Shown here one piece after another: positions 26,373 to 34,892 of a stretch of 64,000 nucleotides of DNA; the stretch's first letter is position 1, and every line of letters begins with the position of its first letter. Source of the DNA: a virus. The notes beneath the pieces are model-generated. The model did not search any database. It had not been told where the DNA came from and was given only the letters and a program-made list of their open reading frames with translations. The translations under genes and the position numbers were made by a program. The stretch lies in the IMG/VR virus record IMGVR_UViG_3300017917_001151, positions 18,852-82,851 of that record; one strand, written 5' to 3'.

Positions 26373-27630
26373 AGGGCCTAAACTCCGGTGTCACATCAAC
26401 AAATGATTGATCTCGAGTCATATCTAACCTGCGATTAAATTCAATACAGTCATGCCAGCGATGGCTTTCATTTTCTGAGTTTAAGAAATTAATAACTCCT
26501 TGTATTTGTCCGTAGGTTAAATTTTCTAACATAGGATGTTCTTTAACTAGTTTAAAATCTTTAACACGAGATTTAACTTTTTCTAATCTTTCTATGGCCA
26601 CTAGTTGAAGTTCTCGAGGCATCACTTGTATAGATAAAACATCGGGATATCTAACCATATTTGTATAGAATACTATTCCTAGATCATCTAAGAAATATTC
26701 TACCATTTTATCTAATATCATGATGTTGCTGACCTGAACAGCAACAGCACCTACTATACGACTGATGTTTGGTATAGTTTGTATTTGCTTGATGTTGTTG
26801 ATAAGTTCGGCCCAACTAGCATTTCCTCGTATGTATTCATAACTAGTACCGATACCGTCAATGCTTACATTAACTGCTACTGATTTAAATTTAGGCCAAT
26901 ATTGCCAAACAGTTCGATTATTTTTTCCTAGCATACTCAGGTTAGTAGCATACTTAATTTCAATTTGATGACCGTATGGTGCTAACATATCTAATATGCG
27001 ATAATGTTGCGGATCCATTAAAGGTTCACCGCCTGCAAATTCTACTCGACGAAAATGCGGTAAATTATTTTCTAAGCTAGACCACCAATTGGGATTATCT
27101 TCAAATTTATCTAATAGAGGCTTACGCTCTAAGTTATGGTCTTCTACTAGATTATAAATTACTTTACCTGTGTCTTTATAAAAATCTTTTACCTCTGACC
27201 AATCGTTCCAGCTCGTACTATCTCCTGGATGGCACATACGACACTTTAAATTACACAGGTTATTAAGTTTTAATTCCATTGTAGGAATTTCAAACGGCAT
27301 TGTGAAATCGCTGCGCATGGATTCTGTTGCTCGTGGATACAACTTAATACGTGCTTCTGGTATCTCGCCCTTAACGTGGCGCTGCCGTAGACTTTCTACT
27401 CCCTGATCCTCTAAACTAAAACATGGTTCGCACTCTGGCGGACGATATCCTGTAAGAACCTGCTTACGGATACGTTTCATATTATCTCCGTTCCAGATTT
27501 CTTCTAATGTTTCATTTTGTATCCATCCAATGGGATGACTGCGACAGCATACCTGAATGGCTCCGTCTTCTCTAGTTGCAAGACCAGTAAACGGATGCAT
27601 ACAGAATGTAGGAGGATTAATGTTGTTCAA
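26365..27630 (-). CDS. Twitch-domain-first radical SAM protein, copy 2
   Basis: Protein of 421 residues. N-terminal cysteines C10, C28, C29, C67 and C70 (TFCMHPF, QVCCRS, ECEPCFSLE) form the auxiliary domain; core triad C126-C130-C133 (CNLKCRMC) with FAGGEPLMD. Clear paralogue of the 23068 product on the opposite strand. Overlaps the PP-loop gene by 14 bases, so these three minus-strand genes are one unit from the promoter at 28350. Confidence 0.92.
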   Translation of the reverse strand: MNNINPPTFCMHPFTGLATREDGAIQVCCRSHPIGWIQNETLEEIWNGDNMKRIRKQVLTGYRPPECEPCFSLEDQGVESLRQRHVKGEIPEARIKLYPRATESMRSDFTMPFEIPTMELKLNNLCNLKCRMCHPGDSTSWNDWSEVKDFYKDTGKVIYNLVEDHNLERKPLLDKFEDNPNWWSSLENNLPHFRRVEFAGGEPLMDPQHYRILDMLAPYGHQIEIKYATNLSMLGKNNRTVWQYWPKFKSVAVNVSIDGIGTSYEYIRGNASWAELINNIKQIQTIPNISRIVGAVAVQVSNIMILDKMVEYFLDDLGIVFYTNMVRYPDVLSIQVMPRELQLVAIERLEKVKSRVKDFKLVKEHPMLENLTYGQIQGVINFLNSENESHRWHDCIEFNRRLDMTRDQSFVDVTPEFRPYV

Positions 27631-28345
27631 TTGCCCACGCCCTCTCTTTACACCAAAAACATGTTCCGCAGATTGGAACTTCTTGACCTTTTGTATATGT
27701 CATATAATTTATATTATCTATCTCACCTTCGCAGCTTCGAGTAAGGTTGAATAGATCCATGATGTCAAGCCTTTTATATTGTTTCAATACCCAAGACTTA
27801 TCGACGAACCTAAAAGGATGACTCGCTACTACTCCCATATGTATCATATATTCTAAATGTCTATTGTTGTTATTAGGTTCTATATCTCTTTCAGACATTC
27901 CACCTAGATCAACTAAAGGATTTTTAGTTACAGCATTATAGTATGCATCTATATTTTGAGATTTACAAATATATTCAGCATAGGCACGTTGCTGTATATT
28001 ATCTCCACTTACATGTTTTCCGTATTCGTCAACTAGATTTGGCCCCATGTTAGCATATTCTAATTCCGGAGCAATAAAATTTGTATGCCTTTTAAATTTG
28101 GTATGATAGAATCTTTGAAACAGCCAACCGAATACTTTATCGGCATCGTGTTGTTGCCACGGTTTGGTTTTCCAACATCTAACATGATTCACGATATGAA
28201 TAGTAGTATCGGTTTCACGAGTTAGATCACACAGTAGATAGGCCAACAATGCAGAATCTGCACCACCACTAAGAGCGATGCCTATGTTTTTCCAATTACG
28301 ATTGTAAGGAATTTGGACGCCTTCTATGTCGTGGAAATAACTCAT
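27617..28345 (-). CDS. PP-loop ATP pyrophosphatase, QueC-like
   Basis: Protein of 242 residues. SGGADS at residues 26-31 is the PP-loop that adenylates a substrate. C205, C226, C229 and C232 (SCEGE and CGTCFWCKER) resemble the zinc site of QueC (preQ0 synthase), though the first gap is longer than in QueC. QueC-like enzymes make nitriles or amides; other PP-loop enzymes make thio or amide bonds. The ATG lies five bases from a GTTAAATA late promoter. Exact reaction unknown. Confidence 0.75.
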   Translation of the reverse strand: MSYFHDIEGVQIPYNRNWKNIGIALSGGADSALLAYLLCDLTRETDTTIHIVNHVRCWKTKPWQQHDADKVFGWLFQRFYHTKFKRHTNFIAPELEYANMGPNLVDEYGKHVSGDNIQQRAYAEYICKSQNIDAYYNAVTKNPLVDLGGMSERDIEPNNNNRHLEYMIHMGVVASHPFRFVDKSWVLKQYKRLDIMDLFNLTRSCEGEIDNINYMTYTKGQEVPICGTCFWCKERAWAIEQH

Positions 28346-28349
28346 GAAA

Positions 28350-28357
28350 TATTTAAC
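28350..28357 (-). promoter_or_regulatory. Late promoter GTTAAATA
   Basis: Octamer ending five bases before the ATG of the PP-loop gene; half of a divergent pair with 28372. Confidence 0.55.
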
Positions 28358-28371
28358 CTATAAACTACGCA

Positions 28372-28379
28372 TATAAATA
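28372..28379 (+). promoter_or_regulatory. Late promoter TATAAATA
   Basis: Perfect T4 late consensus; the ATG of the plus-strand oxygenase gene is six bases from its end, leaving no room for a leader. Confidence 0.65.
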
Positions 28380-28384
28380 TTTTT

Positions 28385-29056
28385 ATGCTTACTAAACTCA
28401 ATTATACAGTATCTAGAGAATTAATACAAGAAGCACTTAGTAATATACCATCTGACGATTTTAGATTATCTATCAACGAGCCCACTGGTAGTTTTTTCTA
28501 CGACCCGTGGGAAGTTAAGCAGGAATTTAAAGATACTGTTTGGGACAGACTATTATCAACGTTACCTTTTGCAGTAGGCGAAGCAAGAATAATCATTTTA
28601 AAATACGGAACCTGTTATCAGAGCCACGGTGATATTGACGACAGATATCATCTTAATCTTAGCAGCCATTACGCATACCTAATAAATTTAGAAACCGAAA
28701 CAATGTATCCCTTGTCGGCCGACGGCAATTGGTACGAGATGAATGCAGGATCGAGACACAGTGCTGCAAATTTTGGATACACAAATAGAATTCAATTCGT
28801 TGTTAGAAAGCTATTGACTAGAAATAATTTGTCTAATCCTGTTAGCATTAAAATGTCATACGTGGGTTCGGATAAAGATAGTGTGAGGTTTATATTTGAT
28901 GACACAATAAGTCCTTGGTTAAACAAAGCAAACAAACAACAAATAATAACAGATTTTAATTTTGCACATAATGACGTGAGATTTAAAATAGAAAAAGAAA
29001 ATTTAACAGATATAGAAAAAATACTCCCAACAGACTTTAGGATTGAATTATTATGA
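28385..29056 (+). CDS. 2OG-Fe(II) oxygenase, Asp/Asn-hydroxylase-like
   Basis: Protein of 223 residues. The iron triad is H81-x-D83 (SHGDIDD) and H125 (GSRHSAANFG), with R135 as likely 2-oxoglutarate ligand (NRIQFVV). The wording resembles aspartyl/asparaginyl beta-hydroxylase-type enzymes. First gene of a plus-strand run to 31993. The next gene overlaps by four bases. Confidence 0.8.
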   Translation: MLTKLNYTVSRELIQEALSNIPSDDFRLSINEPTGSFFYDPWEVKQEFKDTVWDRLLSTLPFAVGEARIIILKYGTCYQSHGDIDDRYHLNLSSHYAYLINLETETMYPLSADGNWYEMNAGSRHSAANFGYTNRIQFVVRKLLTRNNLSNPVSIKMSYVGSDKDSVRFIFDDTISPWLNKANKQQIITDFNFAHNDVRFKIEKENLTDIEKILPTDFRIELL

Positions 29057-29727
29057 GTGATTGGTCTTATTGCTACAAAATAAAAGATGGAGAGAAAGAA
29101 ACTACGAATCTGTTATACACTCCTATGAAAAATAATATAGGCGATACACTTTGCATGAAATGGGATCTAAGCGAACCTTATCAGACCAATGAAAGTTTAG
29201 ATGAAGAATTAATAGATTTCTTTTTTGAAAGAGAAGTAAAATATATCAACATTTTTAAAGACAAGCCCTGGACTCCGGAAATTAAAAAAATAGATTTAGA
29301 AAGTAAACACGTATTCTTAGAATGGAATAACGAATCTATAAACGCTATCATAAATGACCCTACTAGAAATTTAGATAACGAATGCCCGACTTGGAAAGAA
29401 CAAATTTTTAAAATTTTACAAGACATAGACGATATGGGCTACTACAAATTAGCATTGTATCCTCATTGCTTTTTTATTAACAAAAACGGAATCATAAAGA
29501 CTATTGATTTTTATTCGGTTATAGAAAAATCCAATCCTTTTATAGAAAGAAAATTAATACAAGGAATGATAGGCAAAGATTCTACCGGCAGATTTGATCA
29601 GGCAACTAACATAGGAGTAATTAATTTTAAAACATTTTTTGAAATAACAATGTTGAATCATCTCGGTAAAACATGGATAACTGATAATCCATTTCCAGAA
29701 TTTTACAGGAGATTAAACAATGATTGA
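29053..29727 (+). CDS. Kinase-fold-like protein, copy 1
   Basis: Protein of 224 residues. FFEREVKYINIFKD..PEIKKIDLESKHVFLEW resembles the N-lobe end of small kinase-like folds, and YPHCFFINKNGIIKTIDFYSVI looks like a catalytic loop plus DFG region with altered residues. No HRD is present, so catalytic activity is doubtful. A paralogue lies at 46859. Both sit among oxygenase genes. It could bind nucleotide or serve as a scaffold; the fold call is by pattern only. Confidence 0.45.
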   Translation: MSDWSYCYKIKDGEKETTNLLYTPMKNNIGDTLCMKWDLSEPYQTNESLDEELIDFFFEREVKYINIFKDKPWTPEIKKIDLESKHVFLEWNNESINAIINDPTRNLDNECPTWKEQIFKILQDIDDMGYYKLALYPHCFFINKNGIIKTIDFYSVIEKSNPFIERKLIQGMIGKDSTGRFDQATNIGVINFKTFFEITMLNHLGKTWITDNPFPEFYRRLNND

Positions 29728-30211
29728 TTGGAATTCAGTTATCGATAATTTAACAGATGGCAGTGTTGTTACTGTAGATCCTGCGAGATGGAAAATGTCT
29801 AATCCTGAATATACAGAAATGTTAAATCTTTGGGAATCGAATAACTTTAATACAGCCAGCGTGAAGTGGACAAACTATTATAGTTATGGAAATATAGAAT
29901 CGCAGATAGCAAACGAATTAAGTATTACTCCTTTACGCAGCTGGATCAGTTGTGTTGAGCCGGGATATATGACCGGATATCATTATGACATCGACGATAA
30001 CGAACAGGAATATTTAAAAAATGGACCTATTAAACGATATTCTGTATTCATAAGCGAACCGGAGGTAGGTCATGTTTTTATACTAGGAAAAGAATATTAC
30101 TATAATAAACCTCAAGGAACTATTCTTAAATGGGGACATTACAGAGATTGGCACAACGGAATCAATGGTGGATTTAAAAAGAAATATATGTTCCACATCT
30201 TAGGATATTAA
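29720..30211 (+). CDS. 2OG-Fe(II) oxygenase-like protein
   Basis: Protein of 163 residues. H88-x-D90 (GYHYDIDD) and H145 (WHNGINGG) form the facial triad; K153-K155 follow where the 2OG-binding Arg or Lys is expected. EVGHVFILGKEYYY is similar to the PGHIF-Y segment of the 32811-type group. Overlaps the kinase-like gene by eight bases. Confidence 0.7.
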   Translation: MIDWNSVIDNLTDGSVVTVDPARWKMSNPEYTEMLNLWESNNFNTASVKWTNYYSYGNIESQIANELSITPLRSWISCVEPGYMTGYHYDIDDNEQEYLKNGPIKRYSVFISEPEVGHVFILGKEYYYNKPQGTILKWGHYRDWHNGINGGFKKKYMFHILGY

Positions 30212-30212
30212 T

Positions 30213-30896
30213 ATGCTAATTCCGTTGACTAACATAACCTATGATATCCAAGAAGCGATAGATTATTATGAAACTCTTAAGAGAGATCATAGTGATCTAA
30301 TGTGGACTAAAGATGAAATGACAGATTATTTGTCTCCCGAGGAGATGGTCATAACATCGAACAACAACAAAAATTTAGATACCCAATATCAAATGTTTCT
30401 AGCGGCAGTTGATTATAAAGAGCCTTTTACTAGTTGGACTAAAGAAAAATGTTTAGAAGTAAGCAATAATAGATTTAGGGAAATGACCAAGGGCGTCAAG
30501 ATGTGGAACATAAAATATTACGACAACGGAGTAGCCCATCCTAAACTAGATCGTCAACAGGAGTTGCAATTTGGAATAGCAAAAAAAATTATAGATATAT
30601 TTCCCGAAGTAGATGTATTTGAGTTATTAGTTAACCCTGTAGGAACGAAATATAACAGGCACACAGACGATAGCGATTCTATAAGAATTATTATTCCGAT
30701 AATATCTGATCAAGGAGCAGTATGGCATTTTGATGATGCAGATAACGTGACTCAGTATCCCGGAAATGCTTATCTTCTGTTAAAAGAATTTCCGCATGCC
30801 ACAGATGTATTTGGTCCTAATAAAAGAGTGTCTATGCATTTTTTAATAGATGCTAAACATAGGGACTGGGTACAATCTTTAAAATTGCATATCTAG
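30213..30896 (+). CDS. 2OG-Fe(II) oxygenase, YY-helix group
   Basis: Protein of 227 residues. N-terminal DIQEAIDYYETLKRD is shared with the products at 34347 and 35391. Facial triad H150-x-D152 (RHTDDSD) and H195 (EFPHATDVFG), with R205 as likely 2OG ligand. One base after the previous stop. Substrate unknown. Confidence 0.8.
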   Translation: MLIPLTNITYDIQEAIDYYETLKRDHSDLMWTKDEMTDYLSPEEMVITSNNNKNLDTQYQMFLAAVDYKEPFTSWTKEKCLEVSNNRFREMTKGVKMWNIKYYDNGVAHPKLDRQQELQFGIAKKIIDIFPEVDVFELLVNPVGTKYNRHTDDSDSIRIIIPIISDQGAVWHFDDADNVTQYPGNAYLLLKEFPHATDVFGPNKRVSMHFLIDAKHRDWVQSLKLHI

Positions 30897-30904
30897 GATA
30901 TCGA

Positions 30905-31993
30905 ATGTTTTCATTTAGCGAATTAGAACAAGTACAAATCGAAATTACAAATAGATGCCAGGCTAGCTGTCCCATGTGTCTAAGAAATATACATGGAGGA
31001 ATCGAAAATCCTTCATTGATTCCCAATGACTGGACCTTAGATCAATTTAAGAAAATTTTTAATTCAGAAGTTCTTGATCAAATTAAAAATGTAATTTTTT
31101 GTGGAGACTTTGGGGATCCTATTCTAAATAACGATCTAATTGACATGTGTCAATACGTAAAAGAAAATAGTACCGCAGGCATTCAGATCCATACCAACGG
31201 AAGTGCTAGAAATCTATCATGGTGGAAAGAACTTGCCGCTGCAATGCCAACTAATCATATAATAGAATTTGCCTTAGACGGGCTCGCCGATACTCATGCT
31301 TTGTATAGAATTGGCACAGATTATCATAAAATTATTCAGAATGCTAAAGCATTTATGGATGCCGGCGGCAAAGCACGTTGGATGTACATTAAATTTAAAC
31401 ACAACGAACATCAGGTCGACGAAGCTCGCAGTGTTGCTAACGAGCTAGGATTCGAATCATTCCTTGTTAAGACTAGTAAAAGATTTGGAAAGAAATTTCC
31501 TGTCCTTGATAAAACAGGAAACGTAACGCACTACATAGAACAACCTATCAGTAGTAATATTAAACCTGTTGAATTTGTCGATTTAAAAGATTATAAACAA
31601 TGGCAAATTGATGTTAGTTGTTTTGCACTAGAATCTAAAGAACTATACATAGATGCGAACGGTTACCTAATGCCCTGCTGTATAATAGGTTCTTTCCTTT
31701 ATGCAAATTATGATACGATGTTATATGAAAAATATAATCTCTTAGACAGCACAAGCATCACAGGCCTTGCTAGAGAAGTACAATTAGAAGTATTTGATTT
31801 AATCGAAGAATTTGGAGGCTTCGGTAAATTAGATGCAAACATTCATGGAATCAAACAAATAATGCAGCAACGTATCTGGCAAGAGTTAGTTCAAAAAAAG
31901 TGGAAAGAACGATCACTGTCACCCTGTAAAATTTTATGCGGGTCGAGCTCTCCGTTCATTAAAATACATGAACAGATAAACTATCAATCATAG
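30905..31993 (+). CDS. MoaA-like radical SAM protein, copy 2
   Basis: Protein of 362 residues. Triad C18-C22-C25 in TNRCQASCPMCLRN, then FCGDFGDPILNNDL instead of GGEP, and a YLMPCCIIGSF pair matching YPCCWLGN in copy 1. C-terminal LSPCKILCG adds two cysteines. Near-duplicate of the gene at 21187, about 9 kb away. Convergent with the TauD-like gene, overlapping it by six bases. Confidence 0.9.
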   Translation: MFSFSELEQVQIEITNRCQASCPMCLRNIHGGIENPSLIPNDWTLDQFKKIFNSEVLDQIKNVIFCGDFGDPILNNDLIDMCQYVKENSTAGIQIHTNGSARNLSWWKELAAAMPTNHIIEFALDGLADTHALYRIGTDYHKIIQNAKAFMDAGGKARWMYIKFKHNEHQVDEARSVANELGFESFLVKTSKRFGKKFPVLDKTGNVTHYIEQPISSNIKPVEFVDLKDYKQWQIDVSCFALESKELYIDANGYLMPCCIIGSFLYANYDTMLYEKYNLLDSTSITGLAREVQLEVFDLIEEFGGFGKLDANIHGIKQIMQQRIWQELVQKKWKERSLSPCKILCGSSSPFIKIHEQINYQS

Positions 31994-32821
31994 ATAGTTA
32001 AATGTTGCTCGGTGAACTAGTCTAGAAGACATTTTTGAAAATGCTAGCCTTCTATGGACACCTAGCCATTGATCGCTAATTGATACATCGCCATCTTCCC
32101 AATCGTGGCGATAACAATATTTTTCCTGTGTGATAAACTTAAACAAAGGAATCGCGATTTCTAAACTTTCTTCTCTAGACATTCCTACAAATCGTTCAAA
32201 CTGATCTATACTCAGATGTATCCCAACTTTTCCGATATGATTTTTATAAACTAACGGAACCGGTTTGTCCTCATAAACAGTTCTGTTATCGAAACTTTCT
32301 TGAGATCGCATAACACTATGATTTACTCCGCCGTAAAATATACCTTGTAGATTATTAATTTTTTCTTTTGTAGAAGAATCTAAATCATTATAGGCCAACA
32401 CAGTATTATTCCATTCAGTTATAGATCCGCTAGTTCCTTGAACAGCATACAAATATGCTATGCTAGATTTTCCTCTAACATGAGGTGATTCGTTGTGCCA
32501 AAGTCCTTCTTCGTCGTGCCCGGCTACTCCCGGTTCTCCGGTTTCATTTTTTTCTCCGGTGACTCTTTGTATGTAACCTTCTTGATCTAGATTAAAACGT
32601 TTTGATAGAGGATGATTTGGTTCATATAATTTATGTGGATCGGGCCACATCTTTATAAATTTTATTTCATCTTCTATACTAAGATTTTGATTCTTTATTT
32701 TTACACAGGTATAATTTGCACAAAGGTTAGATAAGAGTTCGATGTCTGCAGGAGTGGCAGCTTTTACGTCAAAGTCTTCTACAATCACAGTCCATCCGTT
32801 GTTGTGTAATTTATATTTCAT
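31988..32821 (-). CDS. TauD/TfdA-like 2OG-Fe(II) dioxygenase
   Basis: Protein of 277 residues, the normal size of TauD-type enzymes. Iron ligands appear as H109-x-E111 (LWHNESPH) and H256 (LGVHRR), with a downstream Arg (RLVHRATF) for 2-oxoglutarate. The acidic ligand is Glu rather than Asp, which occurs in some members. Contains QGTSGSITEWNNT, like the TauD GG-TxF region. Different family from the smaller oxygenases around it. Confidence 0.85.
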   Translation of the reverse strand: MKYKLHNNGWTVIVEDFDVKAATPADIELLSNLCANYTCVKIKNQNLSIEDEIKFIKMWPDPHKLYEPNHPLSKRFNLDQEGYIQRVTGEKNETGEPGVAGHDEEGLWHNESPHVRGKSSIAYLYAVQGTSGSITEWNNTVLAYNDLDSSTKEKINNLQGIFYGGVNHSVMRSQESFDNRTVYEDKPVPLVYKNHIGKVGIHLSIDQFERFVGMSREESLEIAIPLFKFITQEKYCYRHDWEDGDVSISDQWLGVHRRLAFSKMSSRLVHRATFNYL

Positions 32822-33338
32822 CGTAGTAGGTAATTTGTAATGTATATCGTATATTGTTTGAAGTATTAATTACTCCGTGAACGCACATAGGGTCTGACCA
32901 TTCATATACGTCTCCGGCTTTATAACCAGTAAGCATTGTGTTATCGTAGACAAATATGTGACCCGGTTCCCAGTCTTGTAAAAATAAAGAATACCTTACA
33001 GGATTGTTTACTTCAATTAAATGAGGATCTATGTGCATGGCCTGTTGTTCACCGGGAAGAAGTTTAACAAACCACCATGCTGTAACTTTTCTAGTTTTGG
33101 GAAGTACAGGAAGTGTAACTTCGAATCCCTGCATATCTTTACTCTTAGGATTGAACTGATGAAATACCGGACCATTATTTGAATACACAGGTCTTGCACG
33201 TTCTTTGTATTCTTCTAATAAAGGATGACCAGTCCAGCGTTCTGGTTGCCACACAGGAACCTGATCCCCATCATTTAAACTTAAATGATTTAATATTTCA
33301 GGAGTAATCCAAGAACGGTAGTTACCTATGTAATCCAT
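32811..33338 (-). CDS. Small 2OG-Fe(II) oxygenase, tandem group member A
   Basis: Protein of 175 residues. H102-x-D104 (MHIDPH), H154 (CVHGVINTS) and R164 (NIRYTLQI). The frame around them, WWFVKLLPGEQ...YSLFLQDWEPGHIFVYDN...YKAGDVYEW, is shared at the same residue numbers with the next gene. One of four tandem paralogues between 32811 and 35391. Confidence 0.85.
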   Translation of the reverse strand: MDYIGNYRSWITPEILNHLSLNDGDQVPVWQPERWTGHPLLEEYKERARPVYSNNGPVFHQFNPKSKDMQGFEVTLPVLPKTRKVTAWWFVKLLPGEQQAMHIDPHLIEVNNPVRYSLFLQDWEPGHIFVYDNTMLTGYKAGDVYEWSDPMCVHGVINTSNNIRYTLQITYYDEI

Positions 33339-33904
33339 TAATATCCTGCTTCCTTATTAGGAACTAAAAATTCACCGTCGATCTTATCTTGCATTGAGAT
33401 TTGTAATGAATAACGTATCACATGACTAGTATTAATAACAGCATGTTCCATCAACGGACTATCCCATTCGAAGAGATCACCTGCCTTATAATCAGAAATA
33501 GTTTTGTTATTGTAGATAAAAATATGTCCTGGTTGCCAATCTTGTAGGAACATTGTATATCTGACAGGTCTTATAGAAGTATACAGATGTGGATCTTGAT
33601 GGACTGTTTGATATTGCCCAGGTTTTAATTTAACAATCCACCAGAAAATTTCATTTCGAGTTTCTGGAAGCTCTGGTAAATCAATAGGATCATCTCTAAA
33701 AGGATCTGAAACTCTAAAGTATTGTTGAAAAGTATTGTCTTTGTGTTTTTCGTAGACTTTAATTTTTTCAATGTACTGACTTAGTGCAGGATGGCCTTCC
33801 CAGCGACCTGCGCTGTGTAATTTTGTAACTCCCGATTCGTCATGCTCCATCCTTGATAGTAGGTCAGGAGTAAACCACCAGCTATAATTTCCTTTAAATT
33901 TCAT
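33338..33904 (-). CDS. Small 2OG-Fe(II) oxygenase, tandem group member B
   Basis: Protein of 188 residues with the triad at H102, D104 and H154 and R164, the same numbers as member A. Shared blocks are WWIVKLKPGQYQTVHQDPH, FLQDWQPGHIFIYNN and YKAGDLFEWDSP. Stop and start overlap by one base with member A and by four with member C. Recent tandem duplication is the simplest explanation. Confidence 0.85.
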   Translation of the reverse strand: MKFKGNYSWWFTPDLLSRMEHDESGVTKLHSAGRWEGHPALSQYIEKIKVYEKHKDNTFQQYFRVSDPFRDDPIDLPELPETRNEIFWWIVKLKPGQYQTVHQDPHLYTSIRPVRYTMFLQDWQPGHIFIYNNKTISDYKAGDLFEWDSPLMEHAVINTSHVIRYSLQISMQDKIDGEFLVPNKEAGY

Positions 33905-34272
33905 AGTTGATCACCGTCGCATAGTCTAATTTCTAACATACTGGAAGTTGTATATCCTATGTTAGCACAACTGTAAATTACTTCAGGATCTTTATCTAGT
34001 TCGTAAAGATCTCCCGCTTTGTAATCAGCAAGCATAGAACTATTATAGGTAAAGATGTGTCCAATCTCCCAGTCAGTTAAAAACATAATATACTTTACAG
34101 GATTTGGCGAGTTGGAAATAAAAGAATCTTTATGTGTAAGTTCGTATCTGCCTGGCTCAAATGTGCTAATGACCCAAGAAGAACTTTGTCGAGTTTCGGG
34201 TAACGGGGGTAATTCTATATCGTTAACATCATCTTTTGGAATTAAATCTTTATAATTTCCAATATATTTCAT
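33901..34272 (-). CDS. Degenerate small 2OG oxygenase paralogue, member C
   Basis: Protein of 123 residues that aligns with members A and B from FLTDWEIGHIFTYN and YKAGDLYEL but lacks about 55 residues near the N-terminus. H47-x-D49 (THKDS) remains. The distal His is replaced by Y100 (EVIYSCANIG) and the 2OG Arg by Ser. It should not bind iron normally and is probably a pseudoenzyme or a decaying copy, though the frame is intact and translated from overlapping signals. Confidence 0.7.
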   Translation of the reverse strand: MKYIGNYKDLIPKDDVNDIELPPLPETRQSSSWVISTFEPGRYELTHKDSFISNSPNPVKYIMFLTDWEIGHIFTYNSSMLADYKAGDLYELDKDPEVIYSCANIGYTTSSMLEIRLCDGDQL

Positions 34273-34297
34273 GATTAAGGTATCCTATTATCTACTT

Positions 34298-34305
34298 CAT
34301 AAATA
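34298..34305 (+). promoter_or_regulatory. Late promoter CATAAATA
   Basis: Octamer upstream of the plus-strand oxygenase that starts at 34347. It overlaps the opposite GTTAAATA at 34304-34311 that serves the minus-strand oxygenase run. Confidence 0.5.
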
Positions 34306-34311
34306 TTTAAC
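34304..34311 (-). promoter_or_regulatory. Late promoter GTTAAATA
   Basis: Octamer 32 bases upstream of the ATG at 34272, with AGGATACC in the leader. It reads into the minus-strand oxygenase run ending at 31988. Confidence 0.5.
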
Positions 34312-34346
34312 GTAGATATAATAAGGGATATGGTAAAGTGGAATCG

Positions 34347-34892
34347 ATGTTTTATAAACTAAACATAGAAATAGATATTCAAAAAGCTCAAGACTATTAC
34401 CGAATATTAGAAGAACAACATCAAGATAAAAAATGGACCTCCCCACTCGGCGATAAAACTATCTACGGTTGGTCTCTACATATCATGAACGGAGAGAGTG
34501 GACCTTTTGGTTTTTATGATATGGAAACTGAACCCCTCGGAGTTGAAAACTATTATAGGTCTGAACTCTGCTTCGGGTGGGCAGAAGAAATATTAAATTT
34601 ATTTCCTTATGGTTACAGAGCAGGCCTTGGTGTTAGCCCTGCAGGTACCGTAGTTCCTCCGCATGTTGACTTCAACTGGGCAGATATGATGAGATTACAT
34701 ATTCCTATCCACACCAACGAAAAATATATCTGGCATACTCATGAACCAGATTTACATATGGAACTCGGCAGTGTGTATCTAGTTGATACATCTAATGTAC
34801 ACTCGACTACCAACGGCGGCGATACAGCGAGAGTACATTTAGGTATGAACATACCTAGAAAAAACTTCGACGATATTAAGAAGTTCTTATAG
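34347..34892 (+). CDS. 2OG-Fe(II) oxygenase, YY-helix group
   Basis: About 181 residues from the ATG at 34347; a GTG three codons earlier is possible. FYKLNIEIDIQKAQDYYRILEEQH matches the N-termini of the 30213 and 35391 products. Iron site HVD in VPPHVDFNW and the distal His in SNVHSTTNGGDTARVHL, with Arg as 2OG ligand. Tail-to-tail with member D, overlapping by 17 bases. Confidence 0.8.
   Translation: MFYKLNIEIDIQKAQDYYRILEEQHQDKKWTSPLGDKTIYGWSLHIMNGESGPFGFYDMETEPLGVENYYRSELCFGWAEEILNLFPYGYRAGLGVSPAGTVVPPHVDFNWADMMRLHIPIHTNEKYIWHTHEPDLHMELGSVYLVDTSNVHSTTNGGDTARVHLGMNIPRKNFDDIKKFL

Noticed and set aside
7121-28345. Complete queuosine/preQ0 DNA modification pathway
   Set aside because: Only QueD-like and QueC-like proteins are seen; no FolE, transglycosylase or clear QueE in the window.
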